Shown: positions 26,201 through 36,236 of the stretch, in pieces
Numbering within the stretch: the first letter of the stretch is position 1
Layout: each line of letters starts with the position of its first letter
Source of the DNA: Pinus tabuliformis
Taxonomy: Eukaryota > Streptophyta > Pinopsida > Pinales > Pinaceae
Reading direction: 5' to 3'
Length of the DNA stretch: 64,000 nucleotides
Assembly: GCA_031772625.1 (NCBI GenBank)
Contig: CM062818.1
Span: forward strand, 212,405,742-212,469,741
The notes under the pieces: generated by a model
Databases searched by the model: none
Seen by the model: only the letters and a program-made list of their open reading frames with translations
Told to the model about the DNA's origin: nothing
Program-made: the position numbers and the translations under genes

Positions 26201-27699
26201 GAATTATGTTATTTGGGAAATTTGCATGCATACAACATGTATGATAGATATGTTTCCCATCAATCTAGATGTTGTGGACCCATGATGAGGGATAAGTGTA
26301 AATGCATGGTGTGCATGCATGTTTATTTTGTTAATGATAATGTTCATATGGTTCATTGTGTAAATTACTTTGAGAAAGAGTAATAAAAGAGGAATTTAAC
26401 ATGCCAAACAGTTGCAGATAGTTGGGTTGATGGCAATTACCTGCCCGGAGGGGTTGATGGTACTTGTCTGCCCGGATATGCCTTGGGTTGATGGCAGTTA
26501 CCTGCCCGGAGGGGTTGATGGTACTTGTCTGCCCGAATATGCCTTGGGTTGATGGCAGTTACCTGCCCGGAGGGGTTGATGGTACTTGTCTGCCCGGACT
26601 GTGAAAGGCTGGAATGCCTTGGGTTGATGGCAGTTACCTGCCCGAAGGGGTTGATGGTACTTTTCTGCCCGGATTTCCTCTCCCTAGAGATAAATTATCT
26701 CAATGAGGGAAAAGATTTTATGGGGACATTGGAATTCTTGAGCTGGTTGGCTAGTGGAATCCCATGTTAGACCTGGTAAGGTCTCTATCAAAGAAACTGT
26801 CTGGATGTGAAAATGACTCAATCAGGTTGCAGAAACCAGTTCCCATGGGTTGGGAAATTCTTTAGCCTTTATGGTTCTTATAGCTAAAGAAATTGACGAA
26901 TCAGCTATATGATATGTTAAAGATGAATTCTATACATAGTTGTGTAAAATATGTTATGCACGTTTAACAGGAAATGAATTTAGTACTCAATAAGGAGTTA
27001 TTGGGAATTATAAACGTCTTAGTAGGGGCTAAGACCATTTTCAAATGATGCAGTGATTGACTGTTTTGATGATTAGAGAGCTAGGTGCTCTTTTGGTACT
27101 TCTAGAAGTACTTTGCGGATGTCTTTAGTGAGAATTTGTTCAGTATGCACGTGGAACAATGATTTATAATTTGATGATTAGTATTAGTGCTCTTTAAGTA
27201 CTTGTAAAAGTACTGTGATTTAGAAATCATCTAACATTGCACAACTGATTGCGAGTTAAAAGTATTTCATTTGACTCACAATATTATGACTAATGCGATT
27301 GAATTTGTTTGTCAAACATTACAAGATTGCTTACCATGGAGGGTTGAAGAGTTGTCCAACCACTATTAAAATGCTTACATGAAAGTATTCATGATTTTCA
27401 AGAATAGATGGTAAGTAATGGTAAGTTGACACAGAGAATTGTTTAATTGAATGAATAAGGGCCAAGTGGTGGCGATTAGAAGTTGCATATTTTAGCAATT
27501 ACGAATGCTTCTGACTATTGATGCTTATAACTAATGATATTTCTTATGACTATATCATTACTATTTTGTTGTCATTTCTTGGAATGAAAACTTTGGTTTT
27601 AAAGAGGAAGGATCACATTTTGTGTGGTTTGTATGGTATACAATGAGTAAAATCTCAAGTTCTCAATGAAAGGTAAACACCGAGGACGGTGTTCCTGTT
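23258..27699 (+). other. Non-coding interior of LARD-like element
   Basis: About 4.4 kb with only short unrelated open frames (under 85 codons) and no gag, protease, integrase or reverse transcriptase motif in any frame I read. Two structures stand out: a 61-bp tandem array at 26,424-26,674, and a segment at about 25,195-25,275 that resembles LTR sequence at about 21,820-21,900 (GTGCTTCTAG, then GAAGAAAGAGTAT). The rest shows nothing I can name. Confidence 0.8.
26424..26674 (+). repeat. 61-bp tandem repeat array, four units
   Basis: Four near-identical units, each made of two related halves: GGTTGATGGCAGTTACCTG then CCCGG, and GGTTGATGGTACTTGTCTG then CCCGG. The third unit carries about 14 extra bases. 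It is clearly GC-richer than its surroundings. Direct tandem units without distinct spacers rule out CRISPR. Confidence 0.93.
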
Positions 27700-27712
27700 A
27701 AGGGGGGGAGTA
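27700..27712 (+). other. Polypurine tract of LARD-like element
   Basis: AAGGGGGGGAGTA lies directly before the 3' LTR start TGTAACATCC. It is the expected priming site for plus-strand DNA synthesis. Confidence 0.93.
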
Positions 27713-30349
27713 TGTAACATCCCTACTGTAATAACTCATCATAATAAACCGTTATGGAATATTTACAGGTTGGTTGTAAACCGAAGGTCCGTAGTAACTT
27801 AGTGTAAAATAACAGTTATGAATAGTTACTAGTTAGTTTCGGAACTGATTCTTGATATTCAAAACTGATTCTTGGTATTCTGTTTGGAGAACTAATTCCA
27901 TGGTGCGGTTATTATGAAAATCGGAAACCTTAACGCTTGATGGAAGGCGGGTATTGTGCGTTCCACGGAAGTCTTGGTGTGGACAGGGAGGATACGGGTA
28001 AAGATCGCTTCAGGGATGGCGATAGCTTACGCATTGTCGACCATTTGGAAGCAGTCCGAGGGTTTGATCTTTGGGCTCGACAAAATTTCAATACTCAGGG
28101 TCCAATCTTTGTGCGCCCGGTATTTGAGGAGGAGAAACGAATGGGTTAAGAAAACTTCCTGGATGTTACGCTTTGTGCAGGCATTATAGTTTTGCTATGG
28201 TGCGATGGAGAGCGAAGCGATGGAAAATAATCATTTGGTTGGTGGCGACAGCAACACTAGTCACTCAGCTCCCGACGAAACGAACCGACCCAGAAGATCT
28301 TCGGTTTCTTACATCGGGCAGATGGATTTCGAATCGAACCAGAAGCTCATCGCTTTCTTACCATCGGGCAGATGGATTTCTAATCGCTTTCATATGGGCG
28401 CTCCAAGTTTAAGCCCGGTGGTAACAATGGTAACATTTCGGGCCTGCAAGAGAGCAACGAACATGGAGTGTTTTGAGGTCACCAACAACATCTTTTCCAC
28501 AATCAATGGGCAGGTCGGCGTTGCCTTGGATTTGAACGCCGACGATTTAGTGAAGATAAAACAGGGTAAATTGAAGTCGATGAAGATGAAGGTCCATGAG
28601 TGATGGAACCTCGCAATTGTGCGTGAACTCGCAGAGCAACTGCAGATCCGTGTCTCTGGCGGATCTGGCTTCCAAAGCAACGGTGATGGAGGCAAGGTGG
28701 TTGCGATGAACAAGATAAGTAACTTTCTTGCTTTCTGGAAGGAAAGATATAAATATAAGTATTTTTTTATTTGGGTATTGTTGAAAGATTTCCCTGTGTT
28801 ATATGCTGAGTCACATGTTGTTTTCTTGAAAACGGATATAAGCTTAAATGCTTTGTGTTGTTAGCTGATTTTGAAGTTCTTGAGAAATAGATATCCATTG
28901 CATGCATGATTGGAAATTTCTAATGATGTGCTTCTAGACGCATAAGTAATCATACTAACTTTCTTAAAGAAAGAGTATGCTTTATATACATAATAAATAT
29001 GGTTAGCTTTCATTAGAAAGGGTATACATATGCATGCAGGAAGAGACAACAAGTTGTGTTAGTTTGCTTTACATGTTTGCAGGCAACAAAAGTAATGGCT
29101 AAAGGACTAGCTCTTTTGGTAAAAGTTTATGTAAATTTTCATGTAAGCAGATTATAACTGATGTTGTAGTTAGTCCCTTCAAGGATATGCCTTAATGTTT
29201 TGTCCTCTAAGAAAATGTGCTTAAGCGAAGGGAAAATGCTAAGTAATATGATTATTTTTAAATGAAATCATGATGTCAATATTGATAATGACAACATGGA
29301 CTTGTAAAACTAATAGTTAGAATTCTTAAAGAGAATTATGCATTAATGTAAATAAACGTTGTGGAGGTCCAACAATATTTGCTTGAGTATATGCACTAGT
29401 TATATAGTATGTCATGGAGTATATGCACTAGTTATATAGTATGTCATGCTTGCTCATGCATATGAACAGATGCTAAAATATCTCTGTTAGAGGTTGATTA
29501 TTGATTCCTTATTATGGTATCTAATCTTGTTGCCAAGCTTGTTGACAACTATCTCTGTTAGAGGTTGATTATTGATTCATTATTATGGTATCTAATCTTG
29601 TTTCCAAGCTTGTTGACAACTACATTGACAGGAAACGATGGCGGTTGGTGCCTAAGGAAAGTGATGTCTAACATTATGGCAGGAAAAGGATTATTGGCCC
29701 ATGCAGATGAGTTCAAGCTGTAGGATCGTACATTGCTAGAACAATCATGCCACAAGGGATGTTGTATGTGGCGGTATGTAAATAAAAGATTACATGAAAA
29801 TTGTATTAGCTTTTAGCTAGTTATGTGACAGCTTAATGATAATTCATTGTAAAGATTTTAATAACAATGGTTAAGGGATGGAATCCCTTATAAGCCATTG
29901 AGTGAGGGGTGAAAACCCTCACGAGCGTTTAATAATAAGATTAAACATTTGCTGGTTTTCACCCTACAGGGTTTCCAGGGTACATCGGTGTTCAATGGTG
30001 TGATTGCCTTTTGTGTCAATTTGATGATGTTGAATACTTGATGATGATTATTCTTTACTGGTTGCGATACTCATAATGCCCAAGTAAGAGATTAATGAAT
30101 ATGGTTAAGGAAAAACATGAAATGGATGCAAGGTTCATTAGACAGTTTATGTTATTACACTACAGCAGTAGTTGTTAAGGGTTATGTGTCTTACTGTTCT
30201 CTACTGTATTTACTTTATGTACTAATGAACTTTATATCTAATGGTTAACGATGAATGTGGAGTTGTGAATTGAATAATTACTTGTGGTAATTTGTATAAA
30301 AATTCTAACTCCCTACCTTTTACATGCGAGGTTACCGGGGTTTGTGACA
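27713..30349 (+). repeat. 3' LTR of LARD-like element
   Basis: A 2,637-bp uninterrupted LTR, TGTAACATCC to TTTGTGACA. It matches the 5' LTR along its length apart from the LINE and about 2% scattered differences by eye. It contains the open frame 28,205-28,603, the tandem duplications and the stem-forming stretch near 29,876-29,970. Confidence 0.95.
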
Positions 30350-31476
30350 AATTTTTAAACAAGATTATATAAAGGTGTTCATCATCAAACTTAAAATAAA
30401 TAATATATCATGTTTTCTTTATAATAGAAGATATCAACGATTATATTATAATGTTAGGTAGAGAAAAAAACACAATCTTTATGGGTTACTTTTTATATTA
30501 TAATGTTACATAAGTTATAACGTCCGTAAAAAAAGAAAACACAAGCGTTATGAGTAATTTTTAGTTTTAGAGAGAGTGCTATTATTAAAATAAAGAGTTT
30601 TAGAAGTTTTCAATATATAATAAGAATTGAAGTTTTTATTAGATTAGGGATATTATAGTTTATATTGCTGATTTACCTGGGTTACTATTGTCAATATTGG
30701 TGAAGTCTTCAAGGAATTTTATGCTAATGTTTTATCTTAGTTACCATCTATCAACACTTGTGAAGTTTTTAAGAATTTTTATGCTTATGGTTGACCTTGG
30801 TTACTACTGGTTGATAATAATTTTCAAATGAAAAAAGTGTCATTATTATGCTTATGGTTTAGGTTGGTTACAATTAGTTGATGACAATGTTTGAGTGAAA
30901 AAAATGGCACTAGCACCATTTTTTAAGTCAAATAAAATTATAACTTAAAATCACTACCTTGGTAACTAATAATATGACTGAAATTTAAATTTTAGATAAA
31001 AAAAATGAAAGTTTTAACAACAATTTTATTTTTAAAATTAAAAGTATGAGCTAAATGAAACTATAACTTTGATAAATGAAAATTATATTATAAAAAAAAA
31101 AAAAAAAACTTTAAATTAATTTTTAATTTAGAAAATAATATTATTTATGAATTAATTAGTTAAATAAATTTTTTCCCAAATATAAAATTTATTATAATTA
31201 TTAAAAATATTTATAATAATAATAACCAAAAATTTAATAAATTAAAAAATCAAATAAAATAAAGCTTAAAAAAAATAGTAAAAACCAAATTATTTTTCTT
31301 TTAAACTAAATGCAAGCACAACAGCACGAGGAGGGTTTCCAATGTATTTTCCATCCCCATTACCCACCCCATGTGCATATCTTCTCCTCCACTTCCTTGA
31401 TGGGGTGAGATTCTTGTGAAGAATTATTAGTGTACCTTGTCGAGCCTTATTTTAGCAAACGAGAATAACAAAGGCA
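30350..31476. other. AT-rich intergenic DNA
   Basis: AT-rich with a run of 18 A residues near 31,091-31,108. Two or three diverged copies of a phrase like ATGCTTATGGTT...TTGGTTAC are seen at about 30,720-30,880. No coding sequence. Confidence 0.7.
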
Positions 31477-32243
31477 ATGAGTGACAAGCACTGGATATGG
31501 GTGGTTAAGTTGGAGGCAACCCTTGAGAAGTGTGACAAGCCATCCACTTGGCATATATCCCCACACGCATGGAGTGGTAACAAGGTTTCAAGTGAGGAAG
31601 TCATATGGGTAGTAGTTTGCGATATTTATACCACGAGGGCATGGTATAAATTTTATGGGATCCATCACACTAATAAGAATTTAATTTATGCTTTGGAAGT
31701 AAGAATGGAGGTGCAGGATGATGAAAGATTGGAGGATAGTTTGATGTATTCTGACAAGCAATCACTCGACATTTACAATAGGAAAATCATGAGAGTTTTT
31801 CGGTATGCGAAGCTAAGGCAGAGGTATACCACTTGGCGTCTGGAGAGTGCATCGTATCGCCCTTCTTCAAGATGTTGGGAGAGCACAATCTTGTTGGAAA
31901 CGACATACATAAACTCTATTCATACACAACGGTGGTGAAGAATTACAACCTATCTAGGGTGGCATATCTAGGGTGGCATCTTACTCTGATAATTCTCTCA
32001 GGGTATGCTCCGGCGGTTAGTTTTTTCCAATGTCAACTCTTTTTTCATGCTGAGTGTAGTTTCTTCCTTAGAGAAAATGTAACGGTGTGTTATGGCCCTA
32101 ACCTCATTGGTTTCGCTCCTTCCCAGTCAGAATATTGCTATGCCTCTCATAATTTTCTGCCACCAACTCCTAGCAAGTACCTGTCATTGCATATAGAACT
32201 AATTTGGTCATATTGTCTGTCCAATTCAATTAACGGTCTTTAG
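31477..32243 (+). pseudogene. Unrecognised ORF pair, possibly one decayed gene
   Basis: Frames 31,477-31,938 (153 codons) and 31,833-32,243 (136 codons) overlap. Base composition is more gene-like than the AT-rich DNA before it. The first starts MSDKHWIWVVKLEATLEKC and is fairly hydrophilic; the second is rich in aromatic residues. I recognise no domain in either. Chance open frames remain possible, and so does an old transposon gene. The 31,477 start is simply the first ATG. Confidence 0.25.
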
Positions 32244-34304
32244 TGTACCCTCATTCCATTTTCATTATGTTCCAAATTACTCGAAGCTCTGTGGTTGGGA
32301 ACTGTCATGGGTGGTGGTAGTCTTTGGCGGTCCTTAATCTTCTTTTATTTTGTCTTAAAGGTAGAGGGGACAAGGATTTACATTAACAAATGTTTTTTGT
32401 ATGTTTTTTTCATACCACATTGTCTCAACCTTCTTTTGAATTGGTTGTGATCCTTCCATCTGCTGATTCACAATCTCTTGAACCGTCGGGCTTCTCTTTC
32501 AACTGCCCAGTCTTGGATGAGGGAGTCTGGTATAGTGGCTCATTTTCGATATGGTTCTAAAGTTATCTTACCTATTTTCGAAGAAATTCACTAGTGGGGA
32601 GTCTTGGTAGGTCTGAGCATTCATTGTTGTGGATTCGTGGATGATATATATATTGGGTAACTACATCTGTACTCACAACCACTAGTTTCCTATTATATTG
32701 GGTCACGAATAACATACTCACAACCATTAGTCCGCTAGTATAAGGTAATTTCAGGACTGGTACTAGGGTCATATCGCCTTCATAATCCAAATTTCCCTCG
32801 TGGGATATCTCGAAAGATTTTTGTTCAGTTTATTTATAGTATTTTATTTCCTATGAATCCATGGTAGCGACTAATTATTCGATGGGGAGGCTCCTCAGTG
32901 GCATCCTCATCCATACAATGACGTCTCTTTGGGTGGGATTTCATCATTAATTTCTTCAATTCAGTGTTGTTACACGATATTTTGGCACACCTCCTGCACT
33001 TCCCCGTGACATACCCCAAAGTCCCCAAAACATGACCATTATGTAATTTACTCATTCATATATGCAACTCAGATCCTCCCTAAGACATTGATTGGAAAAT
33101 GCCTTGAGCTTCCCCTGAAGGAAATAACTCTTAAACCCTAATTTGAGAGTCATCCCTCTTATGAGACTAAAAACTGCAATGATTTCCTGTTGTATTATAC
33201 TCGACCCGCGATGGAATCACTCTATTTGCTTGTATACCCGCGATGATCCCAAAAATGAAATTTTCCCAAAGAGGATGAGAAGCTTCGTGATCTAGAAGCT
33301 TCCAGAGTGGAGAGCTGGAGGCTGTTCAACGTAGATGGGGTCGAGTTCTCCCAACATGGCCTCTTGGTCTTATCCCTATGAGCTACCTCCTTGAAATGAG
33401 GGCCTACTCCTATCTTTGGAGAGATCCTAACTCCCTTTCCCTGCCTATATATTCATCCTCTCCCATTCCCTGCTATCTCTTTCAGGGTTGGTGGTATCTC
33501 CATTTTTAGCAGAATTCCTTTTTAGGCTAGAGACGTGTTCCGACATCTTTAAACCACAAGATTTGTCGTTGAGCGTATAAACCTACGGATTTGGAGAGGC
33601 ATGCATGCAGGAAATACAAGAGGTGGTCACACTTGTTGGACTCCCTTGTAACCCCTGTGGGTACCCCTTCGAGTAGTAGCACATTAGATAGAACCGTGCA
33701 TGGACTGTCTTCCATGTACCCTTTGGGTATATCAGAAGCCCCCTAGGATCAATTGAAACCTCGCCTTAGATAAACCATCGGCTGTCTTACTGCTATAGTA
33801 CACTGAGAACAACACTCGGGGAGACTACTCGCGCATACGATAGGGTAGTCGGGTAGTATGGCTAAGGGTACGATTGATCCTCCTTAGTTAGTGCCCTAAA
33901 AGATTGGGCCGAGTACTACTGTTGGATCCTTATGTATATTGCGATCTGTAGCACCTAACACTCCTTGAGACCATAGTTCACTCATCTCTCTGAAGATTTC
34001 CCATTATCTTCTTTGCCAAATCAAATCTAGCAGTTGGGGCTCTATCGCTGGAGAAACAATCAGATCCACCAATTGAGGGTCTACTGCCACAGAACCATTC
34101 AGATTTAGTAGCTGGGGTTCTATTGCTGTCGCAGTACAACTCACATTCAGCAGTTGAGGGTTTCGCAGGTAGATATGGCCGTTTGTGTAGGGAGGCTAGT
34201 GGATCCTATACCTTGGGGCAATTCTCGCTGGACATTGGGCAATATTAAGTTTTTTGGAAATTGGCCACTGCAGTATTGATAAGTGGGGAATAAAACTCCA
34301 TTCG

Positions 34305-34306
<2 letters not shown>
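32244..34306. other. Balanced-composition stretch without genes
   Basis: About 2 kb clearly less AT-rich than both sides, with no frame I can name. It contains a short imperfect duplication near 32,650-32,745 (ACTCACAACCACTAG and ACTCACAACCATTAG) and the 40-bp tandem array at 34,022-34,175. Degraded organelle DNA or an old element are both possible. Neither is shown. Confidence 0.5.
34022..34175 (+). repeat. Imperfect tandem array of about 40-bp units
   Basis: Three to four diverged units, each with AGCAGTTGGGG-like and TCTATCGCTG-like blocks (at about 34,029, 34,070, 34,110 and 34,152). Similarity is modest and the units vary in length. Confidence 0.6.
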
Positions 34307-34371
<65 letters not shown>

Positions 34372-34382
34372 TATATATATAT
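34307..34382. repeat. (TA)n microsatellite
   Basis: About 76 bases of alternating TA with a single G at 34,370. It lies about 100 bases before the gypsy gag relic. Confidence 0.95.
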
Positions 34383-34481
34383 GGGGCCTTCCCGAGATGC
34401 TTATAATAGACTTAGCCCATAAAAATCAGGACAAGGAGCTGATGTAGGTGGTACCATTCAATTGTCAACTTCAATTTTCAG

Positions 34482-35261
34482 GTGGTCCCAAATTTTTTCA
34501 AAGTGATGACAAGTGACCAGGATCTCTGTATGGTAGAAACCAGAGCTCAAGCCATGGCCAACGAGAACATCGAGAACCTTGAAAAACTGTTGGATTCTTT
34601 TAAGAGCCTAGTAGACCAGATGCAACGATTCATGGACACATTCACAAAGGGAAAGTCGGGGTTGCAATTAGAGGCACATGGGTTTAATTAAGACCTTGAA
34701 GGCAAATCTAGCCATCATATTCACTTCCATGGAAATCACCAACATTCCCACCCTTAACCACCCAAGATGGACATGTACAAATTTGATGGCTTTAATCTGG
34801 CAGTATGGGTAGCATAAATTGACCAATATTTCACTCTGAATGATATCATAGATGATGAAACTAAACTACATGTGAGAGGCCTTTACTTGGACCAAGAGAG
34901 GTGGCAATGGTGGCAGTGGCATCGAAAATGCTATCTCGGGAAAATTACTTGGCAGTTGTTCTCAAAATCCATTTGTGACCGCTTTGACTGCGAATCTAAT
35001 TTTTTGGGTCGTCTTACTAAGCTTCGATAGACAGGCACAATAAAAGACTATATTGCAGCCTTTGAGACATTGGTCATCCACACAAAAGGTTTGGGAGATG
35101 AATTCTACTTGGAATGTTTTATAAGTGGTCTCAAAGAAGCCATCCAATCCCATCTCCAGATGCACCACCCACCCAAATGGATGGACACTTACAAAAAGGC
35201 TATCAAAGTGGAACGTGATTTAGCTGCCCAGTTGCCTCGTCCAAATTTCATAGCCTGTTGA
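34482..35261 (+). mobile_element. Ty3/gypsy gag relic
   Basis: An isolated gag fragment. The N-terminal part (from 34,482) has ETRAQAMANENIENLEKLL, a helical start typical of plant Ty3/gypsy gag. The capsid-like part near 34,765-35,261 includes FDGFNLAVW and, at 35,070-35,261, LGDEFYLECFISGLKEAI followed by a PPKWMDTYKKA block, strongly family-like. It is broken in a few places. No LTR, PBS or pol was seen nearby, so boundaries are only the extent of recognisable protein. Unlikely to belong with the integrase relic at 43,420, which looks like a different lineage and lies 8 kb away. Confidence 0.8.
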
Positions 35262-35934
35262 TTTTGAAAACAAATCCTTCAGGTCTGTGAGGTTCGATGA
35301 AGTTGGATGTTCTTCAGCGTCGATGATTTTCCTGAAACAACAACAAGAAATAGACGATTTTCCTGAAACAACAGTAGGCAATAATGCACCCCACCTCTAT
35401 TCAATATATAATCGTATAATCGCACATTGCAGGGAAAGGGAAAATTGAATGACTGAAATTAAACAAAGGCCATGCTTTCATTCCTGTTTAATGAAATTTA
35501 ATACGTGAATAGAGAGGTTGGGAGCCTGGAAATAAATGAATTGAGGTGATGAGGCTGATGAGCATGGGCAGAGACTACGCAAGAATGGATGGTCATTTCA
35601 GATATAGGGAACTGACACAAGAAAAATGGATGAGCTCAACTAATGGATGACCTAGTTGAGGCACATATCCTAACAACCTAGCAACACTGTAAAGGGGCAT
35701 GGAGTAAGTACCAGGATCAGGCCATGGGCTATAAATGGAAATGGATCAGGTACATTTGGAGTAAGTGAGATTCTCATTCGATAGGTGAAAACATAATCAG
35801 AACTCTCACTTTCTAACTCTTAAATTCTCATTGGCACTCTGTGACTGGATATACAGATCATGGCTCAACAGGTTGCTAAAATAAAAGCTCTTTGTGACTG
35901 GATATAGATATACATTCTCACTAACACTCTGTGC
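35262..35934. other. No gene recognised
   Basis: Contains short direct duplications: CGATGATTTTCCTGAAACAA and CGATTTTCCTGAAACAACA near 35,320-35,376, and a TGTGACTGGATAT phrase twice near 35,840-35,910. Nothing else was recognised. Confidence 0.5.
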
Positions 35935-36236
35935 AGGCGACAATTTTTTTTTATCACTCCAACAGAGGGCAAGAGATTGTATTTTGTTTTCCACGCAACA
36001 CTATTCATTACTGCTCGACAAGATATTTGATGTACAGTCCGTCCAGTCTGAACATCAACAATATCAATAAAAAGAGCCTCACTGGCAGAAGCTATGTATT
36101 TCCCATCATGATTGAAGTTGATTGTCAACACTGACCGCTGGAGTTTGGTAAAGGTTCGAACACATGACATCTCAGAAATATCCCAAAGGCTTACAAGGGC
36201 ATCTGCACTTCCTTAGCGAGCTATAAAAAGTGAACT
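35935..36236 (-). pseudogene. THO3/TEX1 (THOC3) WD40 gene fragment
   Basis: Minus-strand sequence encodes GSADALVSLWDISEM, CVRTFTKLQ, YIASASEALFIDI and VQTGRTVHQISCRA followed by MNSVAW. It lines up with the last two WD blades of plant THO3/TEX1, the WD40 subunit of the THO/TREX mRNA-export complex. Only about 100 of roughly 315 residues are present, from near the RYFAVGSAD block to the YAGDDK block. An in-frame TAA at 36,213-36,215 lies before GSAD, and the C-terminal end is degenerate. The upstream edge follows ACATATAG, which could be a retained splice acceptor and would argue for a genomic rather than a processed copy. I found no other exon nearby. It is almost certainly a pseudogene fragment. 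Confidence 0.85.

Larger units (their letters stand above)
14252..30349 (+). mobile_element. LARD-like LTR retrotransposon with nested LINE
   Basis: Two LTRs beginning TGTAACATCC and ending TTTGTGACA flank an interior with a PBS right after the 5' LTR and a purine tract right before the 3' LTR. Without the nested LINE the element is about 9.75 kb. Flanking pentamers are GATTT (14,247-14,251) and AATTT (30,350-30,354), a 4-of-5 match to a target-site duplication. The LTRs look about 2% different by eye, making this the youngest LTR element in the window. No gag or pol domain was seen in the 4.5-kb interior, so it fits the large retrotransposon derivative class, mobilised in trans. The LTR start and initiator-Met PBS suggest Ty3/gypsy affinity, but this is not proven. 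Confidence 0.88.

Noticed and set aside
24113-26383. Short frames of 62-81 codons in the LARD interior
   Set aside because: None resembles gag or pol, and their lengths are within chance expectation.
26424-26674. Possible CRISPR-like array
   Set aside because: Units are directly adjacent, near identical throughout, without unique spacers, and lie in a eukaryotic LTR element.
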